From Bacteroidales bacterium (lineage in GTDB: Bacteria; Bacteroidota; Bacteroidia; Bacteroidales; GWA2-32-17): a DNA stretch of 32,664 nt. A model generated the notes under the pieces. That model worked only from the letters and a program-made list of their open reading frames with translations, was not told the origin of the DNA and did no database searches. The DNA lies in NCBI GenBank assembly GCA_026417155.1, contig JAOADU010000088.1, forward strand, positions 1-32,664, given 5' to 3'. Position 1 is the first letter of the stretch. Each line of letters begins with the position of its first letter. This document shows positions 1 through 6,130 of this stretch, in pieces. Made by a program: the position numbers and the translations under genes.

Positions 1-236
1 GCTTTGTCTTGTGCCGAAGCCCATACAACTATGTCAGCTCTGGCGCTGCCGGGTCCACGACTTGAACTCGTTAGTTTAACTTCTTGAGCCATTTGATCAA
101 GTGAGTAACCGTATTCGTTTACGAGTTTGCAGATATAGTTCTGTCTTACCAACTCTTCTGGCGTTTCTATGTGCCATTTGCCTGTCAAAGGGGCAAATAT
201 TTTTCCGTCCTTTTGTTGTATCGTTAATTCAGTCAT
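1..236 (-). CDS. Type I restriction-modification protein, HsdR-N/N-6 methylase type, 5' end only
   Basis: An open frame starts at an ATG (234-236, minus strand) and runs off the left edge without a stop, giving 78 N-terminal residues. It contains TPEELVRQNY, LVNEYGYSLDQM and, after a short Gly/Ser/Arg-rich stretch, ARADIVVW. This is the pattern of the restriction-type nuclease N-domain (HSDR_N), where the Asp of ADIVV belongs to the nuclease-like core. In Bacteroidota this N-terminus commonly precedes an N-6 adenine methylase domain (HsdM-like), but the rest is outside the window, so HsdR versus HsdM cannot be decided. A TAAATTTG box lies 21 bases upstream. Hand-counted G+C over the first 240 bases is about 43 percent, higher than the neighbouring genes, which fits a transferred gene. 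The family call rests on remembered consensus. Confidence 0.72.
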   Translation of the reverse strand, partial: MTELTIQQKDGKIFAPLTGKWHIETPEELVRQNYICKLVNEYGYSLDQMAQEVKLTSSSRGPGSARADIVVWASAQDK

Positions 237-256
237 TTAATATTTTTTCTAATTGT

Positions 257-264
257 CAAATTTA
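257..264 (-). promoter_or_regulatory. Bacteroidota -7 box (TAAATTTG) for the restriction-modification gene
   Basis: The minus strand reads TAAATTTG, an exact match to TAnnTTTG, 21 bases before the ATG at 236. No TTTG box is found at the usual distance upstream, so this is a half-supported promoter. Confidence 0.4.
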
Positions 265-322
265 GTTTTAAATGTCGGTTTGTCTGTCTGAGCGTTTGCA
301 AAAAATGGCTCTTTTGGTTTTT

Positions 323-403
323 CAGTGTTGGGTTGTGTGTCGGCAAAAACCAAATGTGCCATTTGTGGGTCGGCTGTCTTTTTACTTTACACTGACGCAC
401 AAC
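323..403. repeat. Nested inverted repeat in the spacer between restriction gene and recombinase
   Basis: GTTGTGTGTC (332-341) is the inverse of GACGCACAAC (394-403) with one mismatch. Inside lies a perfect hairpin, CAAATG-TGC-CATTTG (351-365). CAGTGT (323-328) also pairs with ACACTG at 389-394, giving an interleaved order A-B-A'-B'. GTCGGC is repeated directly at 339 and 369. The stretch is more GC-rich than the flanking AT-rich sequence and contains no convincing gene. It could be a recombination site, a mobile-element end or a structured transcript. Only the pairing is directly seen. Confidence 0.5.
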
Positions 404-478
404 TTACTTATATGTATCACAAAATTGTACAAACTCATCATTTAATTGTTGTATTTGTATGATACATGTCATATAAAA

Positions 479-500
479 TTACTAAATACAAATTTAGTAA
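479..500 (-). terminator. Terminator of the tyrosine recombinase
   Basis: A perfect 9-base stem (TTACTAAAT / ATTTAGTAA) with a 4-base loop starts 5 bases beyond the recombinase stop codon (506-508). On the minus strand it is followed by AATTTTATATG-like sequence starting within the stem end. The stem is AT-rich, so termination may be weak. Confidence 0.55.
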
Positions 501-505
501 AATTT

Positions 506-1612
506 TCATAAAGTATCAAATGGAGAAGATATTTTTTGTAAACTTTTTTCGCTAACATGAGTATAAATTTCCGTAGTTCGAGTGCTTTTGTGTCCAAGTA
601 ATGTTTGAATATAGCGTATATCAACACCCGATTCTAAAAGATGTGTAGCATAGCTGTGTCTGAGCCAGTGAAGTGTTACAGGTTTTGAAATATTTACTTT
701 TTTTATAGCATGTTTCAAAACATTTTGTAAGCTTTGTTCGGAGTATGGTTCGCCGGTCTGTTGTCCTTCAAACAACCATATTTTAGGTTTATATGCTTTA
801 TAGTATTCGCGAAGCATTTCTATTATTTTATCGGATATAGGCACTTGCCTGTCTTTATATCCTTTTGAGTTACGAATTATCAACATATGTCGTTTTGAAT
901 CAACATCAGCGATTTTTAAATTTAACAGTTCGCTACGTCGAAGTCCGCAGGCATATATTAAGCTTAGCATGGTGCGATGTTTTATATTTGTTGGAGCTTC
1001 GAGTATGGCTTTTACTTCTTCTTTACTCAACACATTGGGCAGCTTATGTTGGCGACGTGGTCGTTGCAATGCTTCGACTTCGATTTTGCTTTTGCGGATT
1101 TTTTTGAAATAAAGTTTTATGGCATTGATTATTTGGTTTTGATACGAAAAACTTAGTTTTTGTTTAATAATATACTCGTTTACAAAATAAATTACATCGT
1201 TGTTGTTTAAGCTCGTAATATTCTTATCTTTAAAAAAATAAAGAAAAACAAACAAAGCATCGCTATATGTTTTAATGGTGTTTGGGCTGTAACGTTTAAA
1301 CTTTAACCATTTTTCGAATCTTTCTTTTTCGAATGCAATATCATCGGTCAGATTTGTTTCCGTTTGAGTTTCATTTTTTGAAATGGTATTAGAAATACTT
1401 TTAATATCGATTTCAGCAATATTTTTAAATATTTCACGTATTTGATTCAAATCAAATTTGGAATATGAAATATACCATATTCTTTTTGAAGCGCTCCACC
1501 GTGCATTTAACTTAGTTTTAAGTATATGGATAAGCTCGAAATCTTTTACGAAAATAAAGCTTACAATTTTTTCGTTATGGTGAGTGTCGTATTGTAGCTT
1601 GATGGTTTTCAT
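506..1612 (-). CDS. Tyrosine recombinase/integrase, XerC/D-like, with an extra N-terminal domain
   Basis: This 368-residue protein has three parts. Residues 1-75 form a small domain with the pattern LNARWSASKRIWYI, seen in a subset of Bacteroidota recombinases. Residues about 95-172 are a SAM-like core-binding domain (KRYSPNTIKTYSDAL). Residues about 190-368 are the catalytic domain. All catalytic residues are present: R225 in GLRRSEL, K250, H315 and R318 in HWLRHS, H341 in LLGHKS and the nucleophile Y350 in EIYTHV. Strand exchange between specific DNA sites is therefore expected to be functional. The C-terminal SSPFDTL resembles other Bacteroidota XerD-like enzymes. Chromosome-dimer XerC/D proteins are usually about 300 residues and lack the first domain, so this is more likely an island or inversion recombinase. 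It sits upstream of a restriction-modification gene on the same strand. Confidence 0.9.
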   Translation of the reverse strand: MKTIKLQYDTHHNEKIVSFIFVKDFELIHILKTKLNARWSASKRIWYISYSKFDLNQIREIFKNIAEIDIKSISNTISKNETQTETNLTDDIAFEKERFEKWLKFKRYSPNTIKTYSDALFVFLYFFKDKNITSLNNNDVIYFVNEYIIKQKLSFSYQNQIINAIKLYFKKIRKSKIEVEALQRPRRQHKLPNVLSKEEVKAILEAPTNIKHRTMLSLIYACGLRRSELLNLKIADVDSKRHMLIIRNSKGYKDRQVPISDKIIEMLREYYKAYKPKIWLFEGQQTGEPYSEQSLQNVLKHAIKKVNISKPVTLHWLRHSYATHLLESGVDIRYIQTLLGHKSTRTTEIYTHVSEKSLQKISSPFDTL

Positions 1613-2163
1613 AATGAAAAATGCACGTAAACCTGATTTAAAACAACTCCATTTTTTAAATAAACTATTAAAATTTAAACTTTAAGGCTCCGCCCTTTCA
1701 CTTACAGGCTTGTAAGCTAAAATTCAATAGTATAAAGCTAAAGAAGAAATTTATCATTCCTTCAGCATCCAAATTTAAAACAAAAAAATAAAAATAACAA
1801 TAAAGAATAGTAAAAAATTGGCTGAATTTTTTAAATAACAAATTCATTTTTGGCTAATTTATGAAATTATATCCATACATTTGTAGCAGTAACGATAGGT
1901 TAACAAGTAATTAATACTTCTACATGAATGTTGGAGACACTGTAACACTGGCATCCTGCCAGTGAAGAATTACCACTCCGACAAGGATGTCGGAGATACA
2001 TTGTATTCTGACATCTTGCCAAATCGACATTTACAGAACTCAATAATTTTTGAGGAAATTAGTCCTTAATTTTAAGCTACTCAACGACTTAAATGGAGAT
2101 ACTAACTGTTTTAGCAGAGGTATATTTTACGCAAATAGTATTTTTAGAATTAAGCCCAAAAAT
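1613..2163. other. Gene-free boundary region with hairpins
   Basis: No coding frame in these 551 bases looks real on either strand. The stretch holds a small perfect hairpin, CTTACA-GGCT-TGTAAG (1701-1716), next to a GC-rich patch (GGCTCCGCCC at 1686-1695). It also holds a plus-strand promoter-like TACATTTG (1876-1883) with TTTG at 1849-1852, a spacing of 23 bases that is longer than usual. The degenerate tandem repeat at 1928-2023 is listed separately. The region separates the recombinase from the core-like operon to the right. Confidence 0.55.
1928..2023. repeat. Two-copy degenerate tandem repeat with perfect hairpins (REP/MITE-like)
   Basis: Two related units begin at 1928 (ATGTTGGAGACAC) and 1987 (ATGTCGGAGATACA), a period of 59 bases. 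They remain alignable for about 37 bases with one indel (TGGCATCCTGCC versus TGACATCTTGCC). Unit 1 ends in a perfect hairpin, CACTGGCA-TCC-TGCCAGTG (1946-1964). Between the units is a second perfect hairpin, CTCCGACA-AGGA-TGTCGGAG (1976-1995), which overlaps the start of unit 2. These GC-rich stems stand out from the AT-rich surroundings. The layout resembles dispersed palindromic elements, but dispersal cannot be shown from one window. Confidence 0.65.
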
Positions 2164-3057
2164 TTAAAATTCAACATACCATTTTAGTTTTTCCCAGTCA
2201 TTTTCGGAGAGGATATGATTAGAGATGAGGTCTTGGGAAGAATTTATCTTGCCATATTTTTTGCGGTAGTTCAAGATAGCTTTAACCATATCTTTATTTA
2301 AGTATGGATGTTGAATTAGTGTAACGTAATCGGCTAAATTAATGTTTACTTTCTTTACTTCAAAAATATCAACATATAAGTAGGGATTAATTTTATCGTA
2401 TAATTCGTTCGTAATACCATAAATTTCCTTTAGTTGTTCTTTTGAAACAAAACCACCCAGCCGTTGACGATACTTTACAATTCGGTTGGCAAACGATGAG
2501 CCAATACCGGGTAACGATATTAACATCGTAGTGTCGGCAGTATTCAATTCAACCATTTCCATTTTAACAGAATGAGCTGCAGGTCTTTGGGGTTGGTTTT
2601 GTTGTAGAGGTCTATTTATATTGCACGTTAAATGGCTACGAATAGTATTAAAAATACTATCGTTCATGCCCCATAATTTTTTTATATCTTCAATCGAATA
2701 GAATTTTCCGCCTTTCGAAACATAATTAATCCATGTACGGGCAAGTTTTTCGCTTAAGCCAATACAGTTAAGAAGCTCAAAAGTTGGAGAATTAATTTCC
2801 ACGTAGCAAGTATCGTAAATGCCTTGTTGATTGGAAACGCTTTGTTGTGTAATAGATGAGGCTTCTAAACTGTCTTTTTGACGATAAAATTCTTTTAATG
2901 CTTGTTCAAAGTGGTTGTATTCGGACAATTCGTGATAGGTGAAAATAACATCAAAAAAAGAATAAAAAGTCCAGCCTAATATATTCAATGTTATTAAAAA
3001 TAAAATTCCATTTCGCTCTTTGCGAGTAAATCGGAAATAATTACTAAAAAAACTCAT
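2164..3057 (-). CDS. Membrane-anchored triple helix-hairpin-helix protein (ComEA-like)
   Basis: The 297-residue protein has one predicted membrane segment at about residues 16-36 (GILFLITLNILGWTFYSFF) and then three helix-hairpin-helix units in the exported part. These are about residues 92-145 (LLNCIGLSEKLARTWINY), 168-230 (VELNTADTTMLISLPGIG, the classic ComEA form) and 233-297 (VNINLADYVTLIQHPYL). Such domains bind DNA backbone without sequence preference, and ComEA binds incoming DNA at the outer face of the inner membrane during natural transformation. Bacteroidota genomes carry several such proteins and most have no proven role. Its ATG overlaps the stop of the preceding small-subunit gene (ATGA), which implies co-translation with the transporter operon although no functional link is obvious. 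Confidence 0.85.
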   Translation of the reverse strand: MSFFSNYFRFTRKERNGILFLITLNILGWTFYSFFDVIFTYHELSEYNHFEQALKEFYRQKDSLEASSITQQSVSNQQGIYDTCYVEINSPTFELLNCIGLSEKLARTWINYVSKGGKFYSIEDIKKLWGMNDSIFNTIRSHLTCNINRPLQQNQPQRPAAHSVKMEMVELNTADTTMLISLPGIGSSFANRIVKYRQRLGGFVSKEQLKEIYGITNELYDKINPYLYVDIFEVKKVNINLADYVTLIQHPYLNKDMVKAILNYRKKYGKINSSQDLISNHILSENDWEKLKWYVEF

Positions 3058-3197
3058 GAAACGGTTCCATCATTTTCAGACATGGTATCGTTGTTAAATT
3101 TTTGTTTTGAGCGGAGTACTTTAATAAAAAAATATATCGTAATCACGGCAATTATCCCTTCCGAAACGAGCATGAATATCAAAGCCTCTGTATTCAT
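3054..3197 (-). CDS. MetS-type NSS transporter small subunit, 47 residues
   Basis: A short frame starts at ATG 3195-3197 and ends at TGA 3054-3056. It begins MNTEALIFMLVSEGIIAVI, continues as one hydrophobic helix (about residues 5-28) and ends in a charged, probably cytoplasmic tail with Lys/Arg directly after the helix. This is the size and layout of the MetS family, the small single-helix partner of NSS transporters, described for the methionine/alanine transporter MetPS of Corynebacterium. Both ends overlap neighbours by an ATGA: its start with the transporter stop, its stop with the start of the helix-hairpin-helix gene. Position and coupling make a real gene very likely. The family name rests on layout and context rather than a database match. 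Confidence 0.8.
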   Translation of the reverse strand: MNTEALIFMLVSEGIIAVITIYFFIKVLRSKQKFNNDTMSENDGTVS

Positions 3198-4987
3198 AAG
3201 TTAGATTTTTGTTTTTTGTAAGCTTTCCACACTAAAAAGGCAATGCCTAAAAACAGTATAACCAGAAGTAGGCGAGAAGCGGTAATCCAGAAAATTTTAT
3301 TTACGACAAATCCACTATAAAGAGCATCGCCCGCCTTAAGAGATACATTAGCAGTAACCAATGGTTTATCGTTTTTATCTAAGCAAAAAGTGTGTATTTC
3401 ACCATTAGTATCGCAAACTTCTATCATATCTTTATCTACTTTAGTTACTGTGCCATCAAATTCGATATAATAAGTGTTGGCAAAAAATTCTTTATTGTAT
3501 GCGATACCTTTATTCATGATTTTGCCTAAGATAGATTCTTCGTGAAGTTCGTATTTTGATGTAAACAAAGTACTCCAGTCATCTTTTTCGGGGCGAATAA
3601 GGGCTCCCAAAAAAACGATAATCAATATAATAGGTGTTACATATTTTAATATGTATTTATAAATAATGGGTATTTTAATTTCGGCACCTTCGGTTAATAT
3701 TTTCCATCCGTTATTTATTCCAAATACCCAGCTAAAGAGGATAACTTCGAGCATAGCAAAGACTACGAGAGTGACTGTTCCAGCCCAATAATCGTATTCA
3801 TCAAAAACTCCATATTCAAAAAAGAATATAGTAGGCAAAGCCAATACAAGGGTAGCTATTCCAAAAGCAAGTGCTGATTTATTTCTTGTCCATTTGAATT
3901 CATCTTGTAAAAAAGCCATAACGGGCTGTCCCATGGCAAGCGATGAAGTGATACCTGCAAAAAATAACAAACCAAAGAAAGCAAACCCTGCTATGGCTGA
4001 TAGTAAAGGTCCCCATTGTTCAAATAAGTAGGGCATAGAGCGAAAACCAAGTCCTAAACCGCCTAATTGTACTAATTCTATAACTTTATCAATTCCAAAA
4101 TAACCAATGGATATAGGTATAATGATAGAACTACCGATAATTACTTCGATAAATTCGTTGGTCCAACCTGCGGCCATGCCGTTCAATGCAACATCGTCTT
4201 TTTTACGTAAGTAAGAAGCATAGCATTGTATCGAACCCATGCCTACCGAGAGAGTAAAAAATATTTGCCCCGCTGCAGCCAACCATACTTTGGGGTTAGC
4301 CAGTGAGTCGAATTGTGGAGTCCACAGAAAGTTGAGTCCAACAACGCCATCGTTTATAGCACCGTCTTCACCTTCTTTTAGTGTTAATGCTTTAATAACC
4401 AGAAAAATGCCGAAAATAATCAATAATGGCACACCTATTTTTGAGGCTTTTTCAATGCCACCACTTAACCCTTTGCTTAATATCCATACATTTAAACTAA
4501 GGCAAATAAAAAAGAAAACTAACGATTCGTAAGGAATGCCCGTAGTTGCCGATGAAACATCGAGGTAATTAGTAAAAAAAGAAGCAACATCATGTTGGCT
4601 CATGTTGTCAAATGTGCCCGCAATACTATGAAACATGTACGAAATGGTCCAGCTTTCTATGTAAGCATAGTACGAGGCAATAGCTATATTTGTAAAGATG
4701 CCAAAGACGCCAACATACTTCCATAACCACCGTTTGTTCATTTGATGAAACATAAACGGAGTAGTATGTTTGCCATATTGTCCGCCATATTTCCCAATAG
4801 ACCATTCAACCCAAAGCAAAGGAATACCCAGCAATAAAAACGAAACAAAATAGGGAATGAGAAAAGCTCCTCCACCGTTTTGTACAGCTTGTACAGGGAA
4901 ACGCAAAAAATTGCCTAACCCTACGGCATTTCCTGCCATAGCAAGTACTAGCCCAACACGGGTTGCCCATTGTTCTTTTGAGGACAT
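3194..4987 (-). CDS. Sodium-dependent amino-acid transporter, NSS/SNF family (MetP-like)
   Basis: This 597-residue inner-membrane protein opens with WATRVGLVLAMAGNAVGLGN and FLRFPVQAVQNGGGAFLIPY, the NSS signature for TM1 and TM2, including the unwound glycine region and sodium-binding Asn of TM1. About twelve membrane segments follow (for example GQIFFTLSVGMGSIQCYASY in the TM6 region). The family imports amino acids with Na+. Residues about 470-560, between the last two helices, form an unusual soluble insert. It lies 4 bases after the aldolase stop and overlaps the small-subunit start, which supports a MetP/MetS-type pair. The substrate cannot be read from the sequence; methionine or alanine is only suggested by the pairing. 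Confidence 0.9.
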   Translation of the reverse strand: MSSKEQWATRVGLVLAMAGNAVGLGNFLRFPVQAVQNGGGAFLIPYFVSFLLLGIPLLWVEWSIGKYGGQYGKHTTPFMFHQMNKRWLWKYVGVFGIFTNIAIASYYAYIESWTISYMFHSIAGTFDNMSQHDVASFFTNYLDVSSATTGIPYESLVFFFICLSLNVWILSKGLSGGIEKASKIGVPLLIIFGIFLVIKALTLKEGEDGAINDGVVGLNFLWTPQFDSLANPKVWLAAAGQIFFTLSVGMGSIQCYASYLRKKDDVALNGMAAGWTNEFIEVIIGSSIIIPISIGYFGIDKVIELVQLGGLGLGFRSMPYLFEQWGPLLSAIAGFAFFGLLFFAGITSSLAMGQPVMAFLQDEFKWTRNKSALAFGIATLVLALPTIFFFEYGVFDEYDYWAGTVTLVVFAMLEVILFSWVFGINNGWKILTEGAEIKIPIIYKYILKYVTPIILIIVFLGALIRPEKDDWSTLFTSKYELHEESILGKIMNKGIAYNKEFFANTYYIEFDGTVTKVDKDMIEVCDTNGEIHTFCLDKNDKPLVTANVSLKAGDALYSGFVVNKIFWITASRLLLVILFLGIAFLVWKAYKKQKSNL

Positions 4988-4991
4988 AATC

Positions 4992-6071
4992 TTAGTTGCG
5001 GTTTGTACAATTCAAATCTTCGAAAGCAATTTTAAGGCGTTCAATGATGAATTTTTCGCCTTCACGTAACCAAGCACGAGGATCGTAATATTTTTTGTTA
5101 GGTTTGTCTTCGCCTTCGGGATTACCAATTTGTCCTTGTAAGTAGTCTTTCTTTTTCAGATAATATTGATGAACACCATCCCAAAATGCCCATTGTGTGT
5201 CAGTATCTATGTTCATTTTAACTACTCCGTATGAAACAGCTTCGCGTATTTCTTCGCGAGAACTTCCCGAACCACCATGAAATACAAAACTTACCGGTTT
5301 TTTACCTGTATGATACTTCTTTTCTATATACTCTTGTGAATTTTTTAAGATAATAGGTTGTAATTTTACATTTCCGGGTTTATAGACACCATGTACATTC
5401 CCGAAAGATGCAGCAATGGTAAACTGATCGCTAATTTTCATCAATTCTTCGTAAGCATAAGCAACGTCTTCGGGTTGTGTATAAAGGCGAGAATTATCTA
5501 CTCCGGTATTGTCTACGCCATCTTCTTCGCCTCCAGTAACTCCGAGCTCTATTTCCAAAAACATACCTATTTTTGACATTCGCTCGAGGTAACGCTTACA
5601 AATTTCAATATTTTCGTGTAATGGTTCTTCACTTAAATCGAGCATATGCGAGCTAAACAATGGCTTGCCATGTGTTTTGTAAAATTTTTCGCCGGCATCA
5701 ATAAGAGCATCTACCCAGGGCAATAATTTTTTTGCTGCATGATCGGTATGTATAACAACTGGTATGCCGTACAATTCGGCAATTTGATGAATATGCATAG
5801 CACCCGAAATGGCTCCAGCTATAGATGCTTCTTGTTTTTCATTGGGTAATCCTTTGCCCGCAAAAAATTGTGCTCCACCATTAGAAAATTGTATGATGAC
5901 AGGTGAATTAACTATTTTGGCTGCCTCGAGTACAGCATTTACCGAATTTGTTCCAACTACGTTTACTGCTGGTATAGCAAATTCTTCTTGTTTTGCTATG
6001 CGAAATAATTCTTTAAGATTTTGACCCCAGACAACACCGGGTTTTACAATTTCCATAACTTTTTGTGCCAT
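4992..6071 (-). CDS. fba: Fructose-bisphosphate aldolase, class II
   Basis: This enzyme catalyses reversible cleavage of fructose 1,6-bisphosphate to dihydroxyacetone phosphate and glyceraldehyde 3-phosphate in glycolysis and gluconeogenesis, using Zn2+. Visible landmarks are VKPGVVWGQN and IPAVNVVGTNSVNAVLEAA near the start, VIHTDHAAK (catalytic Asp and a zinc His), a metal-site region LEIELGVTGGEEDGVDN, and VFHGGSGSS (zinc His and phosphate loop). An upstream in-frame ATG at 6095 would add eight residues, but the ATG at 6071 (MAQKVMEIVKPG) aligns with E. coli FbaA and gives 359 residues, the length of that enzyme. A TAAATTTG box lies at 6109-6116. The NSS transporter follows after 4 bases. 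Confidence 0.95.
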   Translation of the reverse strand: MAQKVMEIVKPGVVWGQNLKELFRIAKQEEFAIPAVNVVGTNSVNAVLEAAKIVNSPVIIQFSNGGAQFFAGKGLPNEKQEASIAGAISGAMHIHQIAELYGIPVVIHTDHAAKKLLPWVDALIDAGEKFYKTHGKPLFSSHMLDLSEEPLHENIEICKRYLERMSKIGMFLEIELGVTGGEEDGVDNTGVDNSRLYTQPEDVAYAYEELMKISDQFTIAASFGNVHGVYKPGNVKLQPIILKNSQEYIEKKYHTGKKPVSFVFHGGSGSSREEIREAVSYGVVKMNIDTDTQWAFWDGVHQYYLKKKDYLQGQIGNPEGEDKPNKKYYDPRAWLREGEKFIIERLKIAFEDLNCTNRN

Positions 6072-6108
6072 AATTGATGGTTTTAATTCAAACAAAAATA
6101 ATAAAAGT

Positions 6109-6116
6109 CAAATTTA
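6109..6116 (-). promoter_or_regulatory. -7 box (TAAATTTG) upstream of fba
   Basis: An exact TAnnTTTG match on the minus strand, in the 59-base gap between the TamL-like gene and the aldolase. No upstream TTTG box at 19-21 bases was found. If active it would let fba and the transporter genes be expressed apart from the outer-membrane genes. Confidence 0.35.
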
Positions 6117-6130
6117 TTTACAAAACAAAA

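Noticed and set aside
332-403. Integron attC site.
   Set aside because: The outer arms read GTT...AAC, opposite to the AAC...GTT order of attC, and no second copy is present in the window.
305-445. A 46-codon plus-strand frame beginning MALLVFQCW over the nested inverted repeat.
   Set aside because: It runs through the palindromic spacer, has an unusual Cys/Trp-rich composition and no promoter box; the inverted repeats explain the sequence better.
865-1107. An 80-codon plus-strand frame opposite the recombinase.
   Set aside because: It is the antisense shadow of the recombinase catalytic domain, with no domain or promoter of its own.
6072-6095. Earlier start for the aldolase (MFELKPSI).
   Set aside because: The eight added residues have no counterpart in class II aldolases; the ATG at 6071 gives the family length of 359.
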